Assembly (NCBI GenBank): GCA_017469885.1
Contig: JAFUFO010000030.1
Span: forward strand, 53,218-117,217
DNA: 64,000 nt
DNA from: Solobacterium sp.
Lineage (GTDB): Bacteria > Bacillota_I > Bacilli_A > Erysipelotrichales > Erysipelotrichaceae
Direction: 5' to 3'
The position numbers were made by a program, and so were the translations under genes. The notes beneath the pieces were generated by a model. That model had not been told where the DNA came from. It saw nothing but the letters and a program-made list of their open reading frames with translations, and did not search any database. This document shows positions 1 through 9,021 of this stretch, piece after piece (position 1 is the stretch's first letter; each line of letters begins with the position of its first letter).

Positions 1-1650
1 GTAACGATCAATACCACACTGGACGACGATATGGTCGAAACGATCTGTCTGGAATACGAGATCGAGCCGACCAAGGTAAAAGCACGGGAAGAAGACAGTC
101 TTGAAGATTATGACGAGGATATTGATGATCCTGCAGATCTTGAGGAACGTCCTCCGATCGTAACCATCATGGGTCACGTTGACCATGGTAAAACCACACT
201 GCTTGACGCAATCCGTTCCACAAAAGTAGCCGCAGGTGAAGCCGGCGGTATTACCCAGGCGATCGGTGCGTATCAGGTCAGTATCAACGGACGCCGTATC
301 ACGTTCCTCGATACCCCGGGTCATGAGGCGTTTACCGCAATGCGTGCCCGCGGCGCCGGCGTAACGGATATCGCCGTTATCGTTGTTGCGGCGGATGACG
401 GTGTCATGCCGCAGACAAAAGAAGCAATTGACCATGCCAAGGCCGCAGATGTTCCGATGATCGTTGCCATCAACAAGATGGACAAGCCGGACGCCAATCC
501 GGACCGTGTCAAAAATGAAATGGCAGAACTCGGCATCATGCCGGAAGAATGGGGCGGCGATACGATTTTCGTCCCGACCAGTGCGAAGAAGGGTGACGGT
601 ATCAGTGATCTTCTCGAGACCATCGTTACCGTTGCGGATGTCAAGGAACTGAAGGCAAATCCGAATCGGATCGCAGTCGGTACGGTTATCGAGGCAAAGC
701 TCGATAAAGGACGCGGCCCGGTCGCAACACTGCTTGTTCAGAACGGTACACTCCGTCAGGGTCAGCCGGTCGTTGTCGGAACCTGTTTCGGTAAGGTCCG
801 TAAGATGACGGATGAAGACGGTGTCGAACTCAAAACGGCAGGACCTGCTTCCCCGGTAGAGATTATCGGTCTCAATGATGTTCCGGAGGCCGGTGATCTG
901 TTCCGTGCATTTGACGATGAGAAGGAAGCACGTGCGCTGGCAGACCGCAGAAAACGCCGCAAGATTGATCAGCAGCGCCGCAAGACCAGTGCTGTTTCGC
1001 TCGAAGACCTCTCCCGTGAGATCGCGGAAGGCGAAATCAAGGAAATTCCGGTCATTATCAAGGCTGACGTACAGGGAAGTGCCGAGGCTGTGAAATCTTC
1101 ACTTGAGAAGCTGGATGTCGAAGGCGTCAAGGTGAATGTCATTCACAGTACTGCAGGTGCCATCAACGACGGCGATATCATGCTGGCGGACGCATCCAAG
1201 GCGATGATCATCGGCTTCAATGTCCGTCCGACTGCGGATATCCGCAAGAAAGCGGAAGATGCCGGTGTTGAAATCCGTCTCCATAACATCATCTATAAAG
1301 CAACTGAAGAGATGGAAAACGCGATGAAAGGTATGCTTGATCCGGTATATACCGAAGTTGTTATCGGACAGGCAGAGATCCGCGAGACATACAAAGTGTC
1401 CAAGATCGGTACAATCGGCGGCTGTATGGTTACTGACGGCAAGCTTGCGGCACATTGCGGCATTCGTCTGATTCGTGACGGTATCGTTATTTATACCGGA
1501 AAACTCGGGTCCCTCAAGCGATTCAAGGATGACGCTAAGGAAGTAAATTCCGGCTATGAATGCGGTATTACCATCGAAAATTATAACGATCTGAAGATCG
1601 GCGATACGATCGAAGCTTATCAGGAACAGGAAGTACCTGCGGAGGGCTAA
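1..1650 (+). CDS. infB: Translation initiation factor IF-2 (5' end outside window)
   Basis: GTPase that delivers initiator tRNA to the 30S subunit and promotes subunit joining. The frame is open from the first base of the window, so the gene is cut at its 5' end; 549 codons are visible and the start lies upstream. The GTPase motifs are clear: G1 GHVDHGKT near fragment residue 58, G3 DTPGHE near 104 and G4 NKMD near 158. They are followed by the two beta-barrel domains and the C-terminal initiator-tRNA-binding region ([17 protein letters not shown]). The stop is followed 3 nt later by rbfA, the usual Firmicute order, so the two are co-transcribed. Identity is certain; only the N-terminal variable region is missing. 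Confidence 0.98.
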   Translation, partial: VTINTTLDDDMVETICLEYEIEPTKVKAREEDSLEDYDEDIDDPADLEERPPIVTIMGHVDHGKTTLLDAIRSTKVAAGEAGGITQAIGAYQVSINGRRITFLDTPGHEAFTAMRARGAGVTDIAVIVVAADDGVMPQTKEAIDHAKAADVPMIVAINKMDKPDANPDRVKNEMAELGIMPEEWGGDTIFVPTSAKKGDGISDLLETIVTVADVKELKANPNRIAVGTVIEAKLDKGRGPVATLLVQNGTLRQGQPVVVGTCFGKVRKMTDEDGVELKTAGPASPVEIIGLNDVPEAGDLFRAFDDEKEARALADRRKRRKIDQQRRKTSAVSLEDLSREIAEGEIKEIPVIIKADVQGSAEAVKSSLEKLDVEGVKVNVIHSTAGAINDGDIMLADASKAMIIGFNVRPTADIRKKAEDAGVEIRLHNIIYKATEEMENAMKGMLDPVYTEVVIGQAEIRETYKVSKIGTIGGCMVTDGKLAAHCGIRLIRDGIVIYTGKLGSLKRFKDDAKEVNSGYECGITIENYNDLKIGDTIEAYQEQEVPAEG

Positions 1651-1653
1651 GCC

Positions 1654-2016
1654 GTGTCATCGATTAAGCAGAAACGTCTGGAAGGGATTATCCGTAAGAA
1701 CCTTTCCGAGATCATTCAGTTTGATGTAAAAGATCCCAATATCGGATTTGTAACAATTACCGATGTAAAGGTAACCAACGATCACAGCTATGCCAAAATC
1801 TATGTGACCTTCCTCGGCGCAACGAACCGGAAGGAAGCGATGGCTGCGCTGGACCGCGCAAAAGGATTTATCCGTTCCGAACTCAGCCAGCGTCTGGATA
1901 TCCGCAGATGTCCGGAACTGCAGTTCGAGATTGATACCGCTGAGGAAAATGCACGTCATATTGACGAGCTGATTGCGGAGATCCACAAAAATGATAAGGA
2001 ATCCGAAGAAAACTGA
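1654..2016 (+). CDS. rbfA: Ribosome-binding factor A
   Basis: Small KH-fold 30S maturation factor acting on the 5' end of 16S rRNA. The 120-residue product matches the family length and pattern, with a basic N-terminus (SSIKQKRLEGIIRK), a central FVTITDVKVTNDHSYAKIYV strand region, and the ELQFEIDTAEENARHIDELI helix near the end. The start is GTG, only 3 nt after the infB stop, so translation is probably coupled. In most Firmicutes truB and ribF follow directly; here a terminator and the secretion locus intervene, and truB appears 9 kb later with its own promoter. Confidence 0.96.
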   Translation: MSSIKQKRLEGIIRKNLSEIIQFDVKDPNIGFVTITDVKVTNDHSYAKIYVTFLGATNRKEAMAALDRAKGFIRSELSQRLDIRRCPELQFEIDTAEENARHIDELIAEIHKNDKESEEN

Positions 2017-2036
2017 ATTCTTATAATGAATCCCTA

Positions 2037-2068
2037 AGCACTTCAGCAATGATTGAGGTGCTTTTTTT
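2037..2068 (+). terminator. Rho-independent terminator after infB-rbfA
   Basis: A 9-bp stem (2037-2045 with 2054-2062, one G-U pair) with an 8-nt loop, followed by a run of seven T. It ends the infB-rbfA transcript and isolates the secretion locus downstream. Confidence 0.9.
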
Positions 2069-2153
2069 CGTTCTTCAAATATTTTTTTCAATACACGCGG
2101 GGGATTTTCGGATTGACCCGATAAAAGATAAGCAGAAAGGAGGAACACAGCAT

Positions 2154-2453
2154 ATGCGTTCCATAACAGTTGAACCGGAGCACCTGGAAGCCAGTGCTTC
2201 CAGAATCGAAGACTCCAATCAGGATTATGTCCGCGCCTATACTGCCTTATTCGAAGCGGTTGATACCATGAAAGCCGCCTGGCAGGGCAAGGACAACACT
2301 GCGTTTTCAAATCAGATTTCAAAGTTTCAGACGGATTTCCGAGAGATGAGCGTGCTGTGCAGTCAGTATGCGGAATTCCTGCGAAATTCCGCGAAATCCT
2401 ACCGCGCAGTTCAGGATGATCTGACCTCGCAGGCAAATGCGCTTGCCCGATAG
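2154..2453 (+). CDS. WXG100 family protein (EsxA-like), first copy
   Basis: Small helical-hairpin protein of the WXG100 family, the typical substrate or partner of type VII secretion. The 99 residues fit the family's ~100. The hallmark W-x-G turn is present (AAWQGKDNTAF, Trp near residue 41) between two amphipathic helices. The ATG at 2154 is chosen because of the strong GAAAGGAGG ribosome site about 8 nt upstream; an in-frame upstream start at 2049 lies inside the terminator region and is rejected. The gene is followed 13 nt later by a second WXG100 gene, so the two may form a heterodimer. Adjacent EssC and YukD-like genes support a secretion role. No signal peptide is present, as expected. 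Confidence 0.9.
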   Translation: MRSITVEPEHLEASASRIEDSNQDYVRAYTALFEAVDTMKAAWQGKDNTAFSNQISKFQTDFREMSVLCSQYAEFLRNSAKSYRAVQDDLTSQANALAR

Positions 2454-2466
2454 AAAGGAGAACAGA

Positions 2467-2766
2467 ATGGACAGTCTGAAAATATCTCTTGCGGAGGTAC
2501 TGGAGTGTGCCTCGCGGATAAGAAACTGTAATCAGCAGATGTATGAAAGTCTCGGGGCGATGAAGAAGGAAATGAACAATACCAATGTCTCATGGATTTC
2601 TGACGGCGGAGAGGCTATCCGTGCCAAATTCAATGTATTTGCGGCAAGATTTGAAACCGAAAAAGAGACCATCGACTCCTACGCTGCGTTCCTTGACCGC
2701 ACCGCAGAGAGTTACGACACCCTGGAAACCACAATTACCAGCAATGCACAGAGTATGCAGGTGTAG
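2467..2766 (+). CDS. WXG100-like protein, second copy (variant W-I-S turn)
   Basis: Second 99-residue helical protein directly after the first WXG100 gene, preceded by an AAAGGAG site. It has the WXG100 length and two-helix layout, but the turn reads W-I-S-D-G-G, so the canonical glycine two residues after Trp is replaced by Ser with glycines slightly later. The pair arrangement recalls EsxA/EsxB-type heterodimers. No C-terminal YxxxD/E motif is obvious: it ends TSNAQSMQV. Its 3' end overlaps the predicted start of the next lipoprotein gene by 23 nt in another frame. Family assignment is good; partner versus substrate role is inference. Confidence 0.8.
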   Translation: MDSLKISLAEVLECASRIRNCNQQMYESLGAMKKEMNNTNVSWISDGGEAIRAKFNVFAARFETEKETIDSYAAFLDRTAESYDTLETTITSNAQSMQV

Positions 2767-4861
2767 TGTCATTCTGCAGGCTGTAACTGCCATCCTGGCA
2801 ACTGTCTTGTCAGGATGTGCAGCTCCGCCTGCCGCTACCATGACACTTGGAGAATGGATCACTCTGCTGGATCAGAAAGCGGGTCTTTCAGCGGCAGAGG
2901 CGAGCGAACCATATTATCTCAATGTGCCGGAATCCTCTCCTTACTATGAAGCTGTTCAGGCTGCAGTGGAATGGGAGGTTCTGGATGGTTCTGTGCCGTT
3001 TGATCCTTATCAGGTCCTTACCAGGGAATGGACCGCGTATACACTGATGAATCTCTCCGAGCGGGATGTAAAACAGGATACTAATATCTCCATACGTGAC
3101 CTCAACACATCCATGTTTCCTAAACATGTTTCCGCTTCCGTTGCACATGGTCTTCTGTCACTTGACCAGCATGACCGGTTTCTTCCGCGGGAACCCATTG
3201 ATCGTACAGAAGCACTGAACTGTCTTTCCGCAATCGCAGGAAAGATTGACCGCAGAACTGCCTTTGAACCGCATCTCGATTATGAATTCAGTGAGGAAGC
3301 AGAGTTTACGGAAGAAGAACCGGAAGTGCTTGATCCGGCTGAGAATACGGCAGTATTCCGACCGGATGCGGCGGTTGAAACAGGTCAGTATTTTACTTCC
3401 GGTGATCCGGCACAGCCTGAAGCTGTTTATCGGATCCAGAAGACAGAAGAAAAAGAAGACGGGATTCATGCCGTCATTGAGCCAGCCAAAGCAGAAGACG
3501 TGTTCTCTGCCATCGATGCGGCAGAAACATTTGAAGTGGACTTTACCAAGGCAAAGATCATCGATGCGATTGACGGAACGGTGATTCAGGATTCTGACAC
3601 GTTAATGGATTTCACAACACCGGCAGCGTTACGTTCCTTCGGATACGAAAAGACCCATGAGATCAACGGCTATCACATTTCCTATTCTGTCAGCGCCACC
3701 GGAATAAAAGCGGAAGTAACGAAAAAGACAAAACACGGACTCGAAGTATTCGGGAATCTGCAGATTTCGTCCGTGAAACCTTCCTATCGCTGGAAAACAG
3801 AAAACGGCACAATTCAGGATGGCTATTTCACAATGGAATTTCAAAGTGCTGAAAATCTCGGCGCATCGATCGACTCCTACCGGAAACTGTATGGTGATTT
3901 TTCAAAGGTAGAACCCCGTAACTTTCTTGGCACCATCCGCAATCTGTTTCAGGAACATGCAGATCCTGCAGATATTACACTTCCGCTTGCGAAAATCGTG
4001 ATTCCGGTACCTTCACAGCCGCTTCTGACTCTGCTGATACAGCTGGAACTTACGATACGGGCTGAAGGGAAAGCGCAGCTTGCGCTCAGTCAGGATAACT
4101 GTATCGGGATGGAAATCAGAAATGGTCATCTGCGCAGAATCGGACATTCAGATATGAATGCACAGGCGATGCTGCAGGCGGACACCGCACTTCTTGGAGG
4201 AGTAAAAATGGCAATGAAACTTGCAGGCATGAGTATTGCCGATATGAAAACAGAAGCCGGCGCGAAAGCAAAGGCGGATGCCCTTGTTCATCTGTATGAC
4301 AATCAGAACAATCATGCAATGGTACGTGCGGACGGACTTCCATCGGATTTTGTAGAAGACCTTTCCGACGGAAATGAAAATGTGTTCAGCTGTACGGATA
4401 TCACGGCATATAAAACCATTGATATCCGGTTTAATTCCGCTGATACGCTTGCCGGCCGTGCCGGTTTGTCCGCTGATGTTGTGATCGCGGATGAGAAGAA
4501 CGGTGAGATGATACCAGGGCTGAATGGTCATTGGGAAAACGGACATCGTGTGGCCAAATGTACACGAAAAGACCGCCCTCAGGCGAAAGATACCGGGCCG
4601 GTTGTGGAAAGTGACCAGATACGGATTGCGGATTATTCGATGATTCTGGATCCCGGAGAAACAAAATCGGTTCAGATACGCGCACTGCCGAAAGGGTATT
4701 CGGCGAAAGATCTTGTACTTACATCTGATAATCCGAGTGTCGCTGGAACATCCGCTCTGACGGTTACCGGCAAAGCAGAGGGATCTTCCATCATTCACAT
4801 CCGTACCCCGGACGGTAAGTATGAAGTCAGCTGTTCGGTACTGGTGCGGCACAAACAATGA
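2744..4861 (+). CDS. Lipoprotein with SLH-like repeats and a C-terminal Ig-like domain (T7SS locus)
   Basis: Predicted lipoprotein of 705 residues. From the ATG at 2744 the N-terminus is a lipoprotein signal with a hydrophobic stretch and lipobox L-S-G-C, Cys25 being the lipidated residue. Two S-layer-homology-like segments follow (about residues 33-100 and 120-170; motifs such as PYYEAVQAAVEWEVLDG and RTEALNCLSAIAG). The middle is long and not recognised. The C-terminus (about 633-705) looks like a bacterial Ig-like BIG2 domain (LDPGETKSVQI, SDNPSVAG, TVTGKAEGSSII). No clear ribosome site precedes 2744, so translation is probably coupled to the WXG100 gene it overlaps. It overlaps essC by 4 nt (ATGA). 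The cell-surface location and position suggest an accessory part of the secretion machine, but function is unknown. Confidence 0.8.
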   Translation: MHRVCRCSVILQAVTAILATVLSGCAAPPAATMTLGEWITLLDQKAGLSAAEASEPYYLNVPESSPYYEAVQAAVEWEVLDGSVPFDPYQVLTREWTAYTLMNLSERDVKQDTNISIRDLNTSMFPKHVSASVAHGLLSLDQHDRFLPREPIDRTEALNCLSAIAGKIDRRTAFEPHLDYEFSEEAEFTEEEPEVLDPAENTAVFRPDAAVETGQYFTSGDPAQPEAVYRIQKTEEKEDGIHAVIEPAKAEDVFSAIDAAETFEVDFTKAKIIDAIDGTVIQDSDTLMDFTTPAALRSFGYEKTHEINGYHISYSVSATGIKAEVTKKTKHGLEVFGNLQISSVKPSYRWKTENGTIQDGYFTMEFQSAENLGASIDSYRKLYGDFSKVEPRNFLGTIRNLFQEHADPADITLPLAKIVIPVPSQPLLTLLIQLELTIRAEGKAQLALSQDNCIGMEIRNGHLRRIGHSDMNAQAMLQADTALLGGVKMAMKLAGMSIADMKTEAGAKAKADALVHLYDNQNNHAMVRADGLPSDFVEDLSDGNENVFSCTDITAYKTIDIRFNSADTLAGRAGLSADVVIADEKNGEMIPGLNGHWENGHRVAKCTRKDRPQAKDTGPVVESDQIRIADYSMILDPGETKSVQIRALPKGYSAKDLVLTSDNPSVAGTSALTVTGKAEGSSIIHIRTPDGKYEVSCSVLVRHKQ

Positions 4862-7800
4862 TAGGCTGGGTTGTAGAACGGGACCGTCGGCAGGCGGTCC
4901 TGCTTCATGAGCGGCGCGTGATGATGGAACTGATTCACCAGGAGTGCAGTATTTATAAGGCTGATGGAATCTATCAGATGAAGCTGCCATATGGCTTTAC
5001 CTATATCAGTCATCCGAAAATCGAGCATGAGGCAGTGACAAGAATTACGGATGAGCGAACCGGTACGCAGGCTGCAGTTTATTGGTCCATGTATGACAGA
5101 GAATACGGCACATTTTATCATTATTCGTGGAAATCAGAAATGATATCGATCGGAAGTGCCATTGATGATGATATTTACGTTCAGGATATCAATCTTAAGC
5201 CGCGGCAGTTTCTGATCGATGCACGCAAAATGATCATCATCGATCAGTTTGAAAGCGAAATGGCTGATCTTTCCGGACGCGTTGTTTCAACTTCCACGTA
5301 TTCCTATGGAGAACGATTCCGTGTTCTGAATGTTCAGATAATTCTAAGTGAATCATTTCTGGCAGTATCTTCCGCTGCCAATACATACTGCAGGCTCGAA
5401 CCGGCAGTGCTTACAGTGAAGCAGCTTCCTCAGGTGTCCGCCATGCAGTACCTGCATCGTCACTTTCAGGTTGCGGCTGAACCATTTCAGTATGAAACGG
5501 ACCTGCATAATCCTCTGCCTGTCGAATCTGCCCGAAAGCGTCCGCTTGTATTTTTGATGGGACCGGCTCTGATGATGTCTTCTGCTTCTCTTACTGCTGG
5601 TCTGCTGAGTGCATATAATGGCTGGCTTAGCGGGCGGTCTGTACAGGAACTTCTCCCGATGGTCCTGCTTCCGTCAGTCATGGTTTTTTCCGCATTGCTA
5701 TGGAATCCGCTTCAGCGTATCTATGAAAACCGTAATGAAAAACGACAGTTTCGGCGCCGGAAGACAGAATATCAGGAATATCTGCGGAACCTGCAGGAAG
5801 AGATTCTTTCAGCGGAGTCCGAATATGCTGTCTCTCTTGAAAAACGGTTTCCCCAGGATTTTGCGGATAAAGATCAGCTCTGGCGTGCTCTTCCGGATCA
5901 GTCAGACAGCTTCTCTATCCGTTTGGGAACGGGAGAAGTTCAATGCAATGTGCGTCTGAATCCGGATTTCCGATATCTGGCAAATGATCCGATTCCTGAA
6001 ATGATCAGTCATGTGAGAAATGAAACGGCGGTACAGACAATGCCTGTTGTTGCGTCGCTGAACAGCTGCCGGCATATTTCTGTATCGTATGATGCGGATT
6101 ATCGGAATTATCTGATTCATCTGTTTTTTCAACTGCTGTTTTACCATGGTCCGGATGTACTGCATGTTGTCTTTCTGGTTCCGCATTCAATTGTTGTGTC
6201 TGATCCCTGGATCTGTGAAATTCCGCATGTCATGAACCGACATGGATTAAGAAGTATTGCGTCCACCATGAGTGAGGCGGCGGAGATTTCCGGTAGTATG
6301 AATGAGACCGACCGGACGAAACTTCTGATCATCTGCATGAAAGAATCCCTGTGTTCCGTATTTCAGGACAGAGACTGCACTATTATTTATCCATGCGGAA
6401 AAGATATAATTCCCGCAGTAACAGAACTTCATATTGTGCTTGGAAATCCAGGGCAGATAAATTCGATAAATTCCTCCCAGACCTTCCGCTGTGATAATAC
6501 CTGTTCAGTTTCTGTTCAGAATCTGACTCATCTGTTCCGGCATACCTGTATTTCTTCTGAATCGGAGAAAACCATAGACTCATTTTCGTTTCTTGAACTC
6601 TATGGAGGGTTTGATATCCGATCGTTGAATCTTACAGGCCGCTGGGAAACGGACCATACAAGAAATCATCTGATCGCATATATTGGGTTCGGTGATGACG
6701 GGGAAACCGTCCTGTTGGATCTGAATGAAAAAGGGGCAGGTCCGCATGGGCTGATTGCCGGAATGACGGGCAGCGGAAAAAGTGAACTCATCATTACACT
6801 GCTGCTGAGTTTATGCGTAAATTACAGCCCGCGGGAATTCCAGTTTGTTATGGTCGATTTCAAGGGCGGCGGGGCAGCTGCGCTGTTTTCAAATCCACGA
6901 TATCGGGTTCATCATTGTGCCGGGATATTAAGCAATCTTGATGAATCGGATACAGAACGGGCACTTGTCTCATTTCAGAATGAATGCCTTCGGAGGGAAC
7001 ATCTGTTTTCTTCTCTGAGCAGAATTACGGGCAAACCGGTTATGAATCTAAGTGCGTATCAGACAATGTGGAACGAAACCTTTGACCTGCCGTATCTGGC
7101 GTCACTGCTGATTATTGTGGATGAGTTTGCGGAACTGAAAAAGGAACAGCCGGAGGTAATGAAAGATCTTATCAGTGTGGCGCGAGTCGGCCGAAGCCTT
7201 GGTATTCATATGATTCTTGCGACACAGAAGCCGGGCGGTGTTGTGGATGAACAGATCTGGTCCAATACCCGGTTTCGGATCTGTCTTAAGGTGCAGGATG
7301 CTTCCGACAGTAATGAAATGATCCATAAGCCGGATGCTGCACAGATCCGGCAGCCCGGAGAGGGATATCTGCTCTGTGACGGCATTTCAACTCATTTCCA
7401 AAGCGGTTATGCAAATATGCCAATGAACGGCATGCACAGATCTGTGCAGCTGTATGATGCGATGAACCATATCATACGGGAAGAACCGTTTGCGGAAGAA
7501 GCGGGGGAAACACAGGCGGAACGTGTCATATCTGAGATTCTTCAGGAACAGATGATCTTTCCGGAAGCGCATCAGCTGTGGTGTGAACCGCTTTCTGAAG
7601 TTTCACGCAGCGATCTTCCCGAACTGCCTGCGGTATGGATTGGAATCATCGATGACTATCGGAATCGAAAACAGTCTCCGTATGCGCTCAGGCATTGTAC
7701 AGCTGCGGTATTTTCAGCTGACCGCAAGGAAACCCAGGCTTTCCTTCATGATGTTCTGTTTGGATTACTTGAAACTGCTGATTCGAAAGATGAACTGTAT

Positions 7801-8751
7801 CTGATTGATGATCCCGGCTTGTTTGATCCGTTTGTCGGTTCCTGCGGGACAGTCTGCGGCATTGTTCCGTCCAGAGATACAGAACGGATTGGAAATCTGT
7901 TTCGCAGGCTGGAAGAACGCGATATTTCTTCATTAGGAATCTGCAGCGTTCTGATCAGTGATATGGCTGTGTTCTATGAAGCGGCAGAAGAGAATCGGAT
8001 TCGACTCCGCGCTCTGATTGCGGCGGCTGAATTCAAGCATCTGCGGTTTGTTCTGTGTTTTGCATCCGCCTCTGTGATTTCCTACCGCGATCTTTCGATG
8101 ATCCGGGAGCGGATTGCACTGAAAAATGATAGTATCCAGGATCTGTCTGCCATCTTTGAACAGCCGGTTCATTACCGGATCACAAAAACGCATCATGCAC
8201 TGTGCGCATGTCCGGATCCGACAGATCTATGTCTGCTCACAATATCGGAAGAAGAACTGAGAGATAAGTTGACGGAAACTGCATTGCGTCTTGGGACTGC
8301 AAAACGATTTGTAATACCGTCCATGCCGAAGCATATAAGCATGTCGGATTATCATGGGGCTGATATTCCCCTTGGCATCGATATTTACACGTATGCATGG
8401 GTTGAAGTGAAACAGAATCAGAAACTTCTGATTCTTGCGACTTATGAGGAAGAACTCTATCACTATTTTGAACTGATGAAAGACTATCCAGAAATATGCA
8501 GGTTTCTGCCGGAAGATACGGAAGTTCATGAGCTGATGTCAAAGGATGGATGCTGGATGTTTCTGACCATGGAGCGATTTCTTACGAGTGGGCTGAAACA
8601 GTCCTCGCTGCCGGTGCTGTATATCGGTACCGGATTTAAAGACCAGTATCGGTTTACGTCCGGTTACCGGCGGGAGCTTAAGGAAAACCAGGGAATACTG
8701 TTTCAGACCGGCCGAAATACCGTCTTACAGCTTGTGGAGGAAACTGTGTAA
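4858..8751 (+). CDS. essC: Type VII secretion FtsK/SpoIIIE-type ATPase EssC/YukBA
   Basis: Membrane ATPase that drives export of WXG100 proteins. The 1297-residue product has an N-terminal region with an FHA-like stretch (ISIGSAIDDDIYVQDIN) and two transmembrane segments near residues 229-252 and 265-283. It is followed by a complete FtsK-type ATPase domain: Walker A GMTGSGKSE near 635-643, Walker B LLIIVDEFAEL near 750-760, then VARVGRSLGIHMILATQKPGG. The second and third ATPase-like regions (about 930-1100 and 1180-1297) lack a P-loop, so only the first domain looks catalytic. The protein is somewhat shorter than typical EssC (~1480). It overlaps both neighbours by 4 nt or less. The start at 4858 could instead be the Met codons at 4921 or 4924. 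Confidence 0.93.
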   Translation: MIGWVVERDRRQAVLLHERRVMMELIHQECSIYKADGIYQMKLPYGFTYISHPKIEHEAVTRITDERTGTQAAVYWSMYDREYGTFYHYSWKSEMISIGSAIDDDIYVQDINLKPRQFLIDARKMIIIDQFESEMADLSGRVVSTSTYSYGERFRVLNVQIILSESFLAVSSAANTYCRLEPAVLTVKQLPQVSAMQYLHRHFQVAAEPFQYETDLHNPLPVESARKRPLVFLMGPALMMSSASLTAGLLSAYNGWLSGRSVQELLPMVLLPSVMVFSALLWNPLQRIYENRNEKRQFRRRKTEYQEYLRNLQEEILSAESEYAVSLEKRFPQDFADKDQLWRALPDQSDSFSIRLGTGEVQCNVRLNPDFRYLANDPIPEMISHVRNETAVQTMPVVASLNSCRHISVSYDADYRNYLIHLFFQLLFYHGPDVLHVVFLVPHSIVVSDPWICEIPHVMNRHGLRSIASTMSEAAEISGSMNETDRTKLLIICMKESLCSVFQDRDCTIIYPCGKDIIPAVTELHIVLGNPGQINSINSSQTFRCDNTCSVSVQNLTHLFRHTCISSESEKTIDSFSFLELYGGFDIRSLNLTGRWETDHTRNHLIAYIGFGDDGETVLLDLNEKGAGPHGLIAGMTGSGKSELIITLLLSLCVNYSPREFQFVMVDFKGGGAAALFSNPRYRVHHCAGILSNLDESDTERALVSFQNECLRREHLFSSLSRITGKPVMNLSAYQTMWNETFDLPYLASLLIIVDEFAELKKEQPEVMKDLISVARVGRSLGIHMILATQKPGGVVDEQIWSNTRFRICLKVQDASDSNEMIHKPDAAQIRQPGEGYLLCDGISTHFQSGYANMPMNGMHRSVQLYDAMNHIIREEPFAEEAGETQAERVISEILQEQMIFPEAHQLWCEPLSEVSRSDLPELPAVWIGIIDDYRNRKQSPYALRHCTAAVFSADRKETQAFLHDVLFGLLETADSKDELYLIDDPGLFDPFVGSCGTVCGIVPSRDTERIGNLFRRLEERDISSLGICSVLISDMAVFYEAAEENRIRLRALIAAAEFKHLRFVLCFASASVISYRDLSMIRERIALKNDSIQDLSAIFEQPVHYRITKTHHALCACPDPTDLCLLTISEEELRDKLTETALRLGTAKRFVIPSMPKHISMSDYHGADIPLGIDIYTYAWVEVKQNQKLLILATYEEELYHYFELMKDYPEICRFLPEDTEVHELMSKDGCWMFLTMERFLTSGLKQSSLPVLYIGTGFKDQYRFTSGYRRELKENQGILFQTGRNTVLQLVEETV

Positions 8752-8996
8752 TGATCCGGATATGGCTGTCTGTTCCGGCGGTTCAGAAGGAATTTGAATG
8801 CGGTCTGCCTGAAAATGCTTCATTTGCGGAATGTATCCCATATCTGAACTGTCTTCTGAGTGAATCATTTGAAGGGTGGTACCGCATTCCCGAAGATGCA
8901 TGGTTTATTGAACTGAATACGGGAATACGCCTCAGCAACGCAGTGACCATCAGCCATCTGAATCTTGAAAATGGGATGCGGCTGATGGTCTGCTGA
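8751..8996 (+). CDS. YukD/EsaB-like ubiquitin-fold protein
   Basis: 81-residue protein directly after essC, sharing one base with its stop codon. The length, the N-terminal strand (MIRIWLSVP), and the closing pattern LNLENGMRLMVC match the YukD/EsaB family, small ubiquitin-like proteins found in Firmicute T7SS loci and needed for or regulating secretion. Family assignment rests on this terminal pattern and context rather than strong sequence motifs. Confidence 0.78.
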   Translation: MIRIWLSVPAVQKEFECGLPENASFAECIPYLNCLLSESFEGWYRIPEDAWFIELNTGIRLSNAVTISHLNLENGMRLMVC

Positions 8997-9021
8997 AGGC
9001 GCAATACAGTACAATAAAAGC

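Noticed and set aside
2049..2153. Longer N-terminus for the first WXG100 protein
   Set aside because: The extension starts inside the rbfA terminator and would give a non-family N-terminus; the GGAGG site fits the ATG at 2154.
4148..4990. 280-codon open frame opposite the T7SS lipoprotein
   Set aside because: No start signals or recognisable motifs; overlaps two well-supported genes.
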